DNA of 64,000 nt from Tridacna crocea (lineage: Eukaryota > Mollusca > Bivalvia > Cardiida > Cardiidae), in contig OX031070.1 in assembly GCA_943736015.1 (NCBI GenBank), forward strand, positions 25,937,673 through 26,001,672, given 5' to 3'. Positions 35,060 through 45,870 of the stretch are shown here, in pieces. A program made the translations under genes and the position numbers. The notes under the pieces are model-generated. The model was not told the origin of the DNA. It made no database searches and saw only the letters and a program-made list of their open reading frames with translations. Position 1 is the stretch's first letter; each line of letters starts with the position of its first letter.

Positions 35060-35690
35060 TCTTAAGATGGCATGTAGGGTAGTATTTCCGTTACTCAAGA
35101 AAGTAGAAGCAGAGTTGAACAAACTTGAAAACGCAGGAATCATTGAAAAAGTTAACCCTTTACCACACAATCCTGACTTTTAACACCCCTGAGAAAGAAG
35201 CCTTTCGAAAACATTGTGGGAAAAAGAGAAAATGCTGGTAACCAGCATTTTCTCTTTTTCCCACAATGTTTTCTACCCTTCTGGAAAAAAATTTCTTTTT
35301 TCAAATTATATTTAATTTGTTGTCTGCAAGTGCTTTCGATTTGGAATAGTCTAAAATTTTGTTGTTTGGTGAAGAGTTAACAAGCTAACAGACTGGTGTG
35401 CAGTTATGGTACCGGTAGTGAAACCAAATAATACTGTAAGGATATGCGTCGACCTACAGAAATAAAACAGTGCAGTCAAAAGAGAGAATTATATGTTACC
35501 TAACTAAGAAGACATAGCACCAAAATTAACAGGATCAACATTATTTTGGAAGTTAGATGCATCAAGTGGATTCTATCAAATTCCACTGGACAGAGATAGT
35601 TGTGAATTGACCACGTTCATCACACCATTGGGAAGATATTGCTTCAAATGAGTACTGTTCGGCATCACATCAGCATCAGAAATATTTAAA
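35060..35690 (+). pseudogene. Ty3/gypsy reverse transcriptase, N-terminal part, interrupted
   Basis: Short stretches in shifting frames match the gypsy RT start: a lysine/glutamate-rich segment ending GIIEK (to about 35151), TDWCAVMVPVVKPN (from about 35389), then a segment with FWKLDASSGFYQIPLD and FITPLGRYCF, then FGITSASEIF at about 35660-35690. Several stops are present. A TTAA element (35156-35376) splits the first two segments. The relic then breaks off near 35692, where a larger insertion starts. Confidence 0.82.
35156..35376 (+). mobile_element. TTAA palindromic MITE, type A, inserted in gypsy RT (reference copy)
   Basis: A 221-bp element between TTAA at 35152-35155 and 35377-35380, splitting RT sequence that reads through when it and one TTAA are removed. 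Structure of the family: TIR CCCTTTACCACACAA / complement CTCTTCACCAAACAA; short arm with CTTTTAACACCCCTGAGAAA; a 67-bp palindrome (35208-35274) with 33-base arms starting GAAAACATTGTGGGAAAAAG; long arm with TTGTCTGCAAGTGCTTTC and GTCTAAAATTTTGTTGTTTG. A TTAA target and CCC-starting ends fit a piggyBac-type transposase source, by inference. Short-arm-first copies are called plus below; they have GGTAACC at the centre, reversed ones GGTTACC. Confidence 0.93.
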
Positions 35691-35691
35691 A

Positions 35692-37148
35692 CAAGCATTC
35701 TGATAGTATTGCATAGCAATACTGAGTCCCTTACTGACTATATACCATATATATTGCTGGCAGGTATAGTTTGCGAAACCCTGTGGAGGAGAAAGAACAT
35801 ATTTGACCCACTTTCAGAGTTATAGGCATCATGTCTGTCTTTGTATGCAATGCTTTAACGAAAGTCAGATATATAAGCGCTTTTCTCGTTAAAGTAAGTT
35901 CAATGAAGAAGTTTTACAAAGACAAGATGTGTGTGTGAAACACAGTTGCCCCTGTAAAAGCAAATTTTCAGAAATATGACCTCTAACTTGTGAGATGACC
36001 ATGGCCTTATCATCAGCAGGTGTGTACCAATGAGAGGTACTAGCTTACCGTGTATAAGTGTTATAATTTAATTACTTTAACTAGAGCTGTCACTGAATGT
36101 GACTTAACACGCCCGCGAGCCCTTTGACAGAAAAAGTGTCAAGTTCAAGGGAAGTTAGTTCCTCGACCAAGGGGAGTTGAAACTTGGAAATTGCATCTTG
36201 CAAATCTTCAATATATATTCAATATATGTGCATAGTTTCAACACAATTGAAGGAAAACTGTGGGAGGAATTTACGACACAAAATTGCTATATTCTGTACA
36301 CAGATGGACACACAGACACATGGACACACAGACAGACAGGCTTATTCCAGTATACCCCCGAAAACATTCATTTTGCGGGGATATAATGAATTGAATACGT
36401 ACGAGGGTTTAGAAAAAAAGTAAGGAAAACTGTTTTATCAGTCCAAGGCCTGTAAATGTGTAAAAGCAGTGGAGCCGTAAGTGGTCTGTAAGTCATGGTG
36501 GTTGGCTTACACACCAAAAATAAAGTGAATATGTACCAGGATTAAGAAAAAAGTGTTTCATCAGTGAAAAAGTCCAAGGCCCGTAAATCTGTGAAAAAGG
36601 AGTGGAATGAAAGGTTGAACTTGATAGCAAAAAATCAGGTCAATATCCACCATCATTTAGAAAAAAGGTCGGGAAACTTTTTTTCCCATGAAAATTCCTA
36701 AGTCCAAGGCCCATAATTTTGTTAAAAATCAGTAGACCAGTAAGAAACTCGAACTTGATCTGTTAGTCATGGTGGTTGACTTGACCATCTGCTCAATATC
36801 TCCCAGCATATTGGAAAAAAGTCGGGAAAACTGTTTTTACCACGAAAATTCTAAGTCCAAGGCCAGTATTTTTATTAAAAATCAGTAGACCAGAATGAAA
36901 CTCGAATTTGATCTGTAAGTCATGGTGGTTGACTTGTCCTCCAAAAATCAGCTCAATATTTCCCAGTGTTTAGAAAAAAAAGTTCAGAAAACTGTTTTTT
37001 CCATGAAAATTACTAACTCAATGGCCCGTAATTTCGTTAAAAATCAGTAGACTGGAATGAAACTCAAACTTGGTCTGTAACAGACTGACAGACGGACTGC
37101 AAACCTAAAGTTCCCTCCGGCTTTAATTTGCCGGTTGGTGACTTAAAA
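35692..37148 (+). mobile_element. Insertion in the gypsy RT: hairpin-ended element with internal tandem repeats
   Basis: This block separates the two halves of the RT relic. Near its left end is a hairpin (AGTATTGC/GCAATACT, about 35705-35723). Between about 36410 and 37090 it has five diverged tandem units of about 115-155 bases (key words: AAGTCCAAGGCC, GTCATGGTGGTTG, GAAAAAAGTCGGGAAAACTG). Near its right end is a hairpin, CCGG-CTTTAATTTG-CCGG, at about 37121-37138. Its middle carries the CTGT-rich element at 36081-36386. Internal repeats plus a 3' hairpin and no TIR suggest a non-autonomous rolling-circle (Helitron/Helentron-like) element; this is inference. Confidence 0.6.
36081..36386 (+). 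mobile_element. CTAGAGCTGTCACTGAATG element (copy 2), CTGT-rich, 3' hairpin
   Basis: Begins CTAGAGCTGTCACTGAATGT, contains an ACAGACAC/GACAGACAGG microsatellite stretch, and ends in a hairpin with stem TATACCCCCG / CGGGGATATA. It matches the elements at 2001-2200 and 58081-58225. Confidence 0.7.
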
Positions 37149-37860
37149 AAAATGAAAGAAATTTTATGTGACTTACAAGGGTCGAGGTCATAATTGATGA
37201 CATTTTGATACATGGTAAAACAATCTACGAACATGATAAAAACCTAGAAAAAATGTTTTAAGAAAAATCTCTGAGGTGGGGTTGAAACTGAATTACGACA
37301 AATGTGAATTCCGTAAAACCAAAATTGAATACTTTGGACATTTTATCACTCCAGAAGGCATTCTTCCAAGCCAACAGAGAATTGAAGCCATTAAATCCAT
37401 GAGATCACCCACAAATGTCACGGATCTGAGAAAAATTGTTGGCAATTACTTTGGAAGGTTCATTCCAGATCTCACATCAATAATACAACCATTAACTGAC
37501 TTGCTAAACCCTTCCAACATACGGTACTGGGACTCGAAACAAGAAGAATCATTCACAAAAATCAAGGGCTTACTTACAAAAGTACCAGTGTTGACACTGT
37601 ATGATCAAAACAAACCAATTATCATGAGTGCTGATGCAAGTAGCTATGGGATTGGAGCAGCATTATTTCAAGAAGAGCAGGGAGAAATAAAGCCAATAGC
37701 TTACTGTTTAAGAAAACTAACAGAAACTGAACCAAAGTATGCTCAGATCGAAAAAGAATGTTTAGCAGCAGTTTGGACATGCGAAAAATTTTCATGATAC
37801 GTGGTAGGGCTAAACACAAATTACTTACCAATCACAAGCCAAATGTATCCAGTTGAGAAA
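37149..37860 (+). pseudogene. Ty3/gypsy reverse transcriptase end and RNase H, continuation
   Basis: Resumes with MKEILCDLQG, followed in a shifted frame by VIIDDILIHG, in which the YxDD-type active-site Asp pair appears as IDD. A 173-codon open frame from 37276 holds [23 protein letters not shown], a thumb region, [20 protein letters not shown] (RNase H Asp) and [14 protein letters not shown]. It stops at 37797; out-of-frame RNase H sequence (VVGLNT) follows to about 37860. No integrase or 3' LTR was seen; a tRNA-like fragment follows. Confidence 0.85.
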
Positions 37861-37866
37861 ATTTAT

Positions 37867-37934
37867 GCAGCTTGAACCCAGGACCCCTCACTTACAGGGT
37901 GAGTGCTCTACCGACTGAGCTACCGGGCTGCTTA
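37867..37934 (-). mobile_element. tRNA-like SINE head fragment (Lys-tRNA-like)
   Basis: The minus strand reads GCAGCCCGGTAGCTCAGTCG then GTAGAGCACTCACCCTGTAA, with a plausible D arm and anticodon stem CTCAC/GTGAG. The T arm cannot pair and the acceptor has no partner, so it is not a functional tRNA gene. Confidence 0.6.
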
Positions 37935-38048
37935 CACAAATCACTCTCAGATATGGGTTCTTAACTGTTACATTGTAGGCTGTTACATTTCAAAAGGCTG
38001 CACATCATGGCATACGACTGTGTAACACCAAATAGTAACTTAACAAGA

Positions 38049-38295
38049 TTTGTTTGTTTGTGATGGGGTTTAACGCCACTTTAACAGCTAAGGTCATATC
38101 ATGGCGGTGTGATGCACATGTGTTTCTTGGCTTTCTCATACCGGTACTAACCCTACTTTCTTTCTAAAGCCACCGACTACTTTTCCCCCATGCTGCAGCA
38201 GAAGTGAGAGGCGAAAATACGCCAGAAAGAAAGTTCGCCTCAACCCGGTATCGAACTCACAACCACCTGGTCACCACTGAGCCACCAGGGCGGGC
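38049..38295 (-). mobile_element. tRNA-derived SINE, full length, 12-bp TSD
   Basis: Minus-strand copy close to the 11338 SINE: head GCCCGCCCTGGTGGCTCAGT, tail (CAAA)n. It is flanked by the perfect duplication AACTTAACAAGA (38037-38048, 38296-38307). Confidence 0.9.
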
Positions 38296-38576
38296 AACTT
38301 AACAAGAAAAATTGTGTAAAATTTATGTTCCTTGAAAACTTTTAAAATCATGACTTTACTTCTAAATTACATGGTAACTACTTGTTATGTTACCGGTAAT
38401 TGTGATGATACAATATCTAATGAATATTGAGTAAAACAGAAAAAACAGAAAAAAAGGACTATTGTATCCTATTGCACTTTATCTATGACTAAATTACATA
38501 CATGTGTAAAAAAGTGAAAGTACATGTACTTCAGTAGCTGAGGCTGAGTTGTTCCTTTTTTAACATCAGTGTTTAA

Positions 38577-38798
38577 CCCATTACCACTCAATCCCTACTT
38601 TTGACGCCCCTGACAAAGAAGCCTTTTGAAAACACTGTGGGAAAAGAAGAAAATGCTGGTAACCAGCATTTTCTCCTTTTCCCACAGTGTTTTCTACCCT
38701 TTCCAGAACAAATTTCAATTTTTCAGTCACCTTTATTTTGTCGTCTGCAAATGCTTTGAATTTGAACCAGTCTAAAATTTTGTCGTTTGGTAATGGGT
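38577..38798 (+). mobile_element. TTAA MITE type A, CACTG/CAGTG variant, rearranged right end
   Basis: TTAA 38573-38576; core 38626-38693 with matched CACTGTGGG and CCCACAGTG. Beyond 38798 the end is followed by TGTAAGGTTTTAA and an inverted second copy of the terminus, CCCATTACCAAACGACAAAA (38811-38830), then ACCTTACACCC. Confidence 0.88.
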
Positions 38799-39041
38799 GT
38801 AAGGTTTTAACCCATTACCAAACGACAAAACCTTACACCCATTAAACCTTTAGTATGTGTATATCATTAAGATTTTCAGCACATGAATGTTTTTCCCTTC
38901 CATAGACAAATCTCAACATTTGATTTGTTGCCACGAGAGTCTTGTCTGCGCATGTGACAATTAAAAATGTCTGGTCTTATTCCCAAGCCTATAGGGGCTC
39001 TGTTTATAAATGACTGGTGCAAAGGTCATATGGACTAGCTC

Positions 39042-39340
39042 GCATAGCTCAATAGGTAGAGCATAGGACTCGTGAATGTGATGTTTCGAGTCCCTTAAGG
39101 GTGTGGGTTGATCCCCACAGCTGGCCATCTAAAATTAAAAATAGTCTTTTGGATAAGACATTAACCCGAGGTCCCATGTGACGGTGCTACACACCAAGCA
39201 CATTAAACAACCAGGCAAAACTTAGGATGGGTTTCGTCCTGTATCTCCACTATCCCCCATAACAATACTAATAGCCTTCAAGGGGTGTTGCCCATATGGG
39301 CAACTGCTAGTGGCGATAAATAAATGCAAATTCAATCTGT
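39042..39340 (+). mobile_element. tRNA-derived SINE of a second type
   Basis: Head CGCATAGCTCAATAGGTAGA with GCATAGGACTCG and GGGTTGATCCCCACAGC (box B-like), then AAGACATTAACCCGAGGTCC, GTTGCCCATATGGGCAAC (a hairpin) and an AAATAAATGCAAATTCAATCTG tail. The body differs from the other SINEs. Confidence 0.7.
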
Positions 39341-39703
39341 CATATGCTAGCTAACCTTAGATGGATGAATTTTATCACTTAGCATTTATTTAGTGAATGT
39401 TTATTTTGAAATTTGAAGTAATGTTTGCTGTTTTGAAAAGTAGTCCAGTTCTGTACCCACAATGCCCAAATCAGATAGGTGTGTATCTGAAAAATGCCAC
39501 CTAGCAGAAGATAATGGCCGCCAGAGGAAATGGATGAGGAAATGTATGAATTCAAAGTTCTGTCATCTTGTAATGTGTGAATCTGCACCTCTTTGAGTAA
39601 AAACTCAACACAAATGATCACCGGTATTTTCAAAGACTAACTATTACCTGTAGGTTATCACCAAAGCAAGTATTTAGTGGTATAGGTGTTTGTCAACCTT
39701 TAA

Positions 39704-40147
39704 CTCTTTACCACACAAGAAAATTTTAGACTGGTCCAAATTGAAAGCATTTGCAGACGACAAAATAAATGTGAATGAAAATTTGAAATTTGTTTTGTGA
39801 AGGGTAGAAAACACTGGGGGAAAAGGAGAAAATGCTGGTTACCAGCATTTTCTCCTTTTCCCACAGTGTTTTCAAAAGGCTTCTTTCTCAGGGGCGTCAA
39901 AAGTAGGGATTGTGTGGTAATGGGTTAACCAAGCGCCAAATTTTTAGGCTTGCCCAAATTGAAAGCATGTGCAGATGACAAAAAAAACGTAACTCTAAAA
40001 TTGAAACTTGACCTAAGAGGAATAGAAAACATTGTGGAAAAAGGAGAAATTCCTGGTTTGGCTACAAGTATTTTCTCCTTTTTCCTTGATGATTTCACAA
40101 GGCTTCTTCCTCTGATTCGTAAAAACCAGGGATTGTTTGGTAAAGGG
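39704..40147 (-). mobile_element. Two TTAA MITEs type A sharing one TTAA
   Basis: 39704-39924 (core 39807-39873, CACAGTG variant) and 39929-40147 (core 40026-40098, with a non-palindromic centre TTGGCTACAAG) are joined by TTAA 39925-39928. Confidence 0.9.
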
Positions 40148-40168
40148 TTAACGCTTTTTACTCTTCAA

Positions 40169-40397
40169 CCCTATTCCAAACAATGGCGACTCTTAACAAC
40201 CCTGAGGAAGATGCATTTTCAAAACTTTATTGAAAAAGGACACAATGCTGGTAACCAGCATTTTCTCTTTTACCCACAATGTTTCCTATCCTTTCAAAGA
40301 AAAAATGCATCATGTGGCTAACATGTACACTGGTATTGTCGCCTGCAATTATTTTGGAATCTGATTGAGTCTAAAATTTCATTGTGTGGTTAAGGGA
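40169..40397 (+). mobile_element. TTAA MITE type A, diverged
   Basis: Left CCCTATTCCAAACAATGGCG, core about 40217-40284, right TTGTGTGGTTAAGGGATAA. Confidence 0.82.
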
Positions 40398-40643
40398 TAA
40401 TCATATATTCATTTAACTTCAATTTTATGTAGTTGTTATTTATGTGTAAAATTGTTACATGTCTGTTTTAATTGTAATAATTGGCAGCATGCCAAAAAAA
40501 GAATACTAAACTGTATTTGTCACATGTGAAATTGTGAATGTACCTTATTATGGGCAAGTCAAAAATCTCATTGTCTGTTAAAGAGATCAGGAGGTCTTAA
40601 GTACAAAGTCATGCAAATAATAGATACTTATGAAGTTTATTAA

Positions 40644-40866
40644 CCCATTACCACACAATCCCTACTTTTGAGGTCCCCGAGATAGAAGCCTTTTGAAAAC
40701 ACTGTGGGAAAAGGAGAAAATGCTGGTAACCAGCATTTTCTCCTTTTCCCACAGTGTTTTCTATCCTTCCCAGAACAAATTTCAATTTTTCAGTCACCTT
40801 TATTTTGTGTTGTCTGCAAATGTTTTCAGTTTGGACCAGTCTAGAATTTTCTTGTGTGTTAAAGAG
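40644..40866 (+). mobile_element. TTAA MITE type A, intact, CACTG/CAGTG variant
   Basis: TTAA 40640-40643 and 40867-40870; core 40693-40759 perfect. Confidence 0.92.
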
Positions 40867-40887
40867 TTAATACATGTATTACCGTTG

Positions 40888-41109
40888 ATTTTTACCAAAA
40901 GACAAAATTTTAGACTGGTCCAAACTGAAAGTACCTGCAGATAACAAAATAAACATAACTCTAAATTTGAAATTTGTTTCCAGCAGGGTAGAAAACATTG
41001 TGGGAAAAGGAGAAAATGCTGGTTACCAGCATTTTCTCCTTTTACCCACAATGTTTTCAAAAGGCTTCTATCTCAGGGTCATTAAAAGCCGTGAGTGTGT
41101 GATGAAGAG
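40888..41109 (-). mobile_element. TTAA MITE type A just beyond the KCTD stop
   Basis: Core 40991-41058; terminal TTAA mutated on both sides. Starts about 70 bases downstream of the KCTD stop codon on the transcript. Confidence 0.85.
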
Positions 41110-41180
41110 TCGATGATATTTCTACAAGAAATTACAATGTATTTTAATAAATCTGAAGAACATCAGTAAAACAGCCTATT

Positions 41181-44100
41181 CTATTTGTCGAATTTAAAGT
41201 TGACTGTTGTCCAATCACTTTTTGTTGTATGTAGGCTCAGCCAATCAAATTTGAACACATGATAGCTAGTACAAACATGGAATTCCTCATCACACCATGT
41301 CACAGTTTTCAATTTTCCCTCACAGTATGATCCCTCAGACTTTTGTGAACACCGATACCCTTCTTTAGCTAAATCAAACTGCAGACAGGCTGCCACACTG
41401 TTCATTACTTCATCCGGATGACCAAGAACATCGTCTGACGGGATGTGAACATACAATTTACCATAGCACTTTTCAAATGATTCGTAAGTTTTGAATTTGC
41501 GATAATACTGTTTGTAGGCTTGCTTTGAAAACTGTAAATCCCTTGGTATTGGTTGATTTTTTGTCGTCACCAGTTTAACGTAAGATACTATTACACTATC
41601 CTCTTCTGCCTCTAGCCTTGCAAGGCGGATAAGTTCTTCTTGCACATAATTGTAGCATGTCAGCTTCTTACGAATGTTTTCCCTCACAACATACTCTGAA
41701 AACAAGGCCGGTGAAGATTTAAGAAAGTCTGAAAGTTCATCGATGCCATAATAAACTGATTCTGCCAAGACTTTTTCTGCCTCGCTACATGGGGGTATAC
41801 TGTCATCTCTCAAAAAATTCAAAATATGATGAAAGTATGTTCCATCCCTAGAATACAGAAAACAATGCAGTGATACCCGTATAACCCTTTTCCGAACAAT
41901 CCCTGGTTTTTACGACCCTGAGATAGAAGCCTTTTGAAAACATTGTGGGAAAAGGAGAAAATGCTCCTTTTCCCACAATATTTTCTACCATGCCGGAAAC
42001 CATTTTCAATTTTTGAGTTGCATGTATTTCGACGTTTTCAAGTGCTTTCAATTTGGACCTGTCTTAAAGTTTGACAAGTGGTAAAGGGATAAGCAATGCT
42101 TTGTATAAAGGGGTCTTAATGTATCTGTGAAAAGTATTAACCCCGGTCTGCCTGCGCAGTACATACTGACTGACCCAGGCTGGTACTTTTCGCTTTCAGT
42201 CAATTTTCTGTATGTCCAAGGACCAGTCTACCTCATGATTCAGTCGATTAATTAAAAAAAAAGGTTGTTTTTATGGACTCATCACTACATGATAGCTTCA
42301 CTGGTACATTGCATGATGGAGATGCATTAAGCCCCCTTTTTCAAGAGCATGGCTCATATTGTCACTAACCATATAACAAAAGCTTAGATGTGTCAAATTT
42401 ACTGCATTTCCTCCTTTTCCCACAATGTTTTCTACCATGTCAAGGATAGGAATCACTAATTCATCAACTTTTAAGTTGTCATCTGCAAATGCTTTCAATT
42501 TGGTCCTGTCAAAAATTTTGTCCTTTGGTAAAGAGTTACATAATTTTGGCAGAGACCAGTTAGATGATTTATAAGACTCACAAAATATTACATCTGTATC
42601 TTAAGGTCAGGAACAAGATCTTTAACTCATTACAAAACAATGATATTTTAGGTTTGTCCAAATCCAATTCATTTGCAGACGAAAAAATAAAAGTGACTGA
42701 AAATTTGTTTTGTGAAGGGTAGAAAACATTGTGGTAAAAGGAGAAAATGCCTGGTTACCGGCATTTTCTCCTTTTCCCACAATGTTTCCTATAGGTGTGG
42801 TAATGGGTTAATTCATTACCAAATGACAAAATTTCAGATTAGTCCAAATCAAATGCATTTGCAGAGGACAAAATAAAAGTGACTGAAAATTTGAAATTTG
42901 TTTTGTGAAGGGTAGAAAGCATTTTGGGAAAAGGAGAAAATGCCAGTTACCAGCATTTTCTCCTTTTCCCACAATGTTTCCTATAGGCCTCTTTCTCAGG
43001 GTCGTCAAAAGTAAGGATTGTGTGGTAATGGGTTAAAGTTTTAACAATAAAAGCCTGTGTAACTATATTTATGACTTCTGGGGCAGGACAGGCTTTGACC
43101 CCAGGACTATAATTTGAGTAATCTTGAAAGGGGATATAAGATTAATTCATATGCAAAACTTTGTAGCCCTAGGGTTACAGTCACCAATGTTTTCTCCAAT
43201 TTTTTCCCCGCAATAATTTCAAAAGCCTTCAGACTGAAACTTGCCATTTGTTCAGTAGGGGTTGACTCCCAAACAACCACAACATAATAACCTTATCCAT
43301 TTTGAAATCATTAATTTTGTAGATGATCAATCTAGTTGCCAAAAAGCAGAGTTTATAACAAGGATTTTTCTCCATTTGATTTTCCCACAATGTGTTCTAA
43401 CTTTTCCAAGATGAATCCTATTATCTGAGCCATGTTTTATTGATCACTTGCTAAGCTTTAACTCGTTACTACACAATCCCTACTTTTGACAACCCAGAGA
43501 AAGATGCCTATGAAAACATTGTGGGAAAAGGAGAAAATGCTGGTAGCATTTTCTCCTTTTCCCAAAATGTTTTCTGCTCTTCTCAAAATAAATTTCTCTA
43601 GTTTTACAGTCACTTTTGTTATCTGCAAATGCTTTTGATTTGGACATTGAAGCCTAAAAAATTGTTGTTTGATAATGTGTTAATTTGGACTGGTTAAAAT
43701 ATTTTAAAGTCTGGTGATGAGTTAACCCTTGCCACCTTGTAAAACAAAATTTTACACCTATCAATATAAAAGGAATTTATAGACAACAACTCCAACTCTT
43801 TTTCAAATGATAGCAAACATACTTGTACATGAATAGGTAGTATACATCATGGGAAAAAGTAGAAAACGCTGGTCTGCCAGCAATAGGATGGTGTGGTAAT
43901 GGAAGAAATAAAATTACAAATGTCCAACCTGTCAATGAAATAGTTACCATCCCGGTCCAGATCCAACTCGTGACGTCCGCTAAACATTACAGCTAGCATA
44001 GAATCAGGAAATCTCAGCAGTGTTGCAAGCCTCGTAGTAAACAACTTCCCACCAACATTGAGGTTGATCACTTTTGGAAACTATAATAGATGAAACAGAT

Positions 44101-45004
44101 TGTACATAACTAACAGTGAAACAGCTAGTAATGTAAAAAAAGATGCCTTAATGATTTACCAGGAAACAAAATTTTAGCCTTGTTCCAAGTGAAAACATTT
44201 GCGGACAAAAATTTCAGCTTGACTCAAATTGTCGTCAATAGGATAGATAACATTGTGGGAAACGAAGAAAATGCTGGTAACCAGCATTTTCTCCTTTTCC
44301 CACAATGTGTTCAACTCTTCCCAATGCAAACTTCAATTTTTCAACCACGTTTGTTGGCGCCAAATGCTTTCAATTTGGACCAGCCTACAATTCTGTGTTC
44401 AGTAAAGGGTTATTTATATCTACAGTTTAAAGTTGTGTCTATGCCTCATAATCCTCAGTTTAACCCATGACCACACAATGCCTACTTTTAACAACCCTGG
44501 GAAAGAAGCCTTTAGTCTAGAAAACATTGTAGGAAAAGGTGAAAATAACTGGTTACCTCACAAAACAAATTTCAAATTTTCAGTCACTTCTATTTTGTCG
44601 TCTGCAAATGCTTTTGATGTGGACAAACCTAAAATTTTGTTGTTTGGTAATGAGTTAAGCAACCCTATAAAGGAAGGCTTTTGATAACATTGGAAAAAGA
44701 CAAAATGCATGTTACCACAGTTTTCTCCTTTTCTCACAGTGTTTCCTAACCTATCTAAGATAAGTGCCATCACTTTAGCTTCATGTGAAATTGTTGCCAG
44801 AAAAAGAGAAACCTTTCTATTTCTCCAAATGTGTCGGGGGGAACTGTCTTGAAACCCTTTTACACTTTTCCAAAACAAGGGAACCTGTGAATCCATCACA
44901 TCAATAATTATGCATAATCAGACTGGTTCAGTTGTTCAAAGATAACTAACCGTATTTGCGACACTTTCTCTAGATGACAAATTACATGGTTTGCATTCAG
45001 ACAT
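41181..45004 (-). CDS. KCTD7-like: KCTD7/KCTD14-like BTB (potassium-channel tetramerisation) domain protein, complete
   Basis: Three coding exons on the minus strand: 45004-44951 (ATG, 18 codons, donor gttagt), 44080-43929 (acceptor ttatag, donor gttgga) and 41847-41181 (acceptor ctag, stop TAG). Phases fit: the Arg codon across the second junction is AG|G. The product is 290 residues; human KCTD7 is 289. Residues about 19-110 form the BTB/T1 domain: FPKVINLNVGGKLFTTRLAT, FPDSMLAVMFSGRHELDLD, GNYFIDR then DGTYFHHILNFLRDDSIPP. The C-terminal part, with VRENIRKKL and EELIRLARLEA, resembles the KCTD7/14 C-terminal half. Known role: BTB oligomer acting as an adaptor for cullin-3 ubiquitin ligase; KCTD7 also affects membrane potential. 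Exon 1 has no family motif and is assigned from its ATG, donor and phase, so the N-terminus is less sure than the rest. An AG lies just before its ATG, so a non-coding first exon probably lies upstream. Both introns hold many TTAA elements. Confidence 0.88.
41886..42088 (+). mobile_element. TTAA MITE type A with loop deletion
   Basis: The central 20-odd bases between AAATGCT and CCTTTTCCC are missing, shortening the core. Lies 38 bases upstream of the last KCTD exon. A right half of another copy is at 42395-42535. Confidence 0.85.
42626..43032 (-). mobile_element. Two TTAA MITEs type A sharing one TTAA
   Basis: 42626-42807 (short-arm deletion; core 42721-42788) and 42812-43032 (core 42914-42980) meet at TTAA 42808-42811; outer TTAA at 42622-42625 and 43033-43036. 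Confidence 0.9.
43462..43679 (+). mobile_element. TTAA MITE type A with loop deletion
   Basis: TTAA 43458-43461 and 43680-43683; the centre is AATGCTGGTAGCATTTTC. Degenerate relics flank it (43360-43455, 43720-43890). Confidence 0.85.
44150..44408. mobile_element. TTAA MITE with two long arms
   Basis: Both sides carry long-arm words (AAAATTTTAGCCTTG with ACATTTGCGGACAAA on the left; CCAAATGCTTTCAATTTGGA on the right) around the core 44246-44312. The short arm is absent, so the whole element is roughly palindromic. Confidence 0.78.
44464..44800 (+). mobile_element. Two TTAA MITEs type A, the first without right core arm
   Basis: 44464-44654 (TTAA 44460-44463, 44655-44658) jumps from GGTTACC to CACAAAACAAATTTC. 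44659-44800 is a degenerate copy using the same TTAA. They lie in the first KCTD intron. Confidence 0.8.
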
Positions 45005-45100
45005 CCTAGAAAGGCGAAATGTGATGAGCAACTCAAATGATTGGTAAAATTCTGTACGAATGGCGTTCTCCTTTGCAGAGAGTTATCAGGGGACGTAACT

Positions 45101-45122
45101 TTTGTTGTTGTTGTTGTTGTTT
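45101..45122. repeat. (GTT)n microsatellite
   Basis: About seven TTG/GTT units upstream of the KCTD coding start. Confidence 0.9.
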
Positions 45123-45834
45123 GTCACGATCAAAGTACCCTCAGTATATTTAGTCGCACAAAAAGAGATATAAATGTTAATGTGTTTAGTGCTGAATAAT
45201 AGACGATTTGCCAAATACATTAGATGAAAGTGGTACGATATCGAAATTTGTTGTTGAAGTAAAACGAACAAGATTCTTCCTAAAGCTAGGGATCTTATAT
45301 AGATCTAGTAGTTTATAAAAGATCCAAAAGATCCCTGCTAAAGCCAAGGCGGTCTACGGTGGGGTATACATGAGGTTCATTCATTAATTCAACTAATAAC
45401 TTGTGCGACTTTTTGAAGTTCCTGTATTTCATGAGCACGTTTACTTTCTTTCCATTCTGTTGACACTGATTTACGTCATTGTGAAGCTCTGTGTGGCACG
45501 AACAGGAAACCGCTTGAATTAGCAATAATTTTATGGTCAAAGGGAGAAAACTCGTACATACTAAAAACCTCCTTTTCATGGCAGAGTTACATCCCTTGTA
45601 TTTGTGGACAACATAAAACCGAAGACGAATAAACATCGTTGCAGTTTATGAAGACGATCTGTATCGTAAAAAAAATCTTCGTAGAGGTGTCATTATTTAT
45701 TGTAAAGATTAAGACAGAACTGAAGATACTACTACTTCTGAAAATATCATGACAGTTGACAAAAGAAAGAAAAAGTAATTGCAGACGTGCTTACTATTCT
45801 TTAAATAGCGGTAGTCTCTCTTGTATTTAGTCAC

Positions 45835-45870
45835 ATTTGTAAACATGGCGACCGCCGAAATTTAAACTTG
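45835..45870. promoter_or_regulatory. Candidate YY1-like/start-site motif, also at 53543-53575
   Basis: AACATGGCGACCGCCGAAAT is the best conserved word between the duplication units, in an otherwise AT-rich sequence, and resembles the AAnATGGCGGC motif seen near transcription starts. It lies 0.85 kb upstream of the KCTD coding start, where a non-coding first exon would be expected. Function is inference. Confidence 0.3.

Noticed and set aside
37867-37934. tRNA-Lys gene
   Set aside because: No acceptor or T-arm pairing; a SINE head fragment.
45313-45636. 107-codon minus-strand frame upstream of KCTD
   Set aside because: The duplicate unit carries the same DNA without the open frame preserved, and no family motif is visible.
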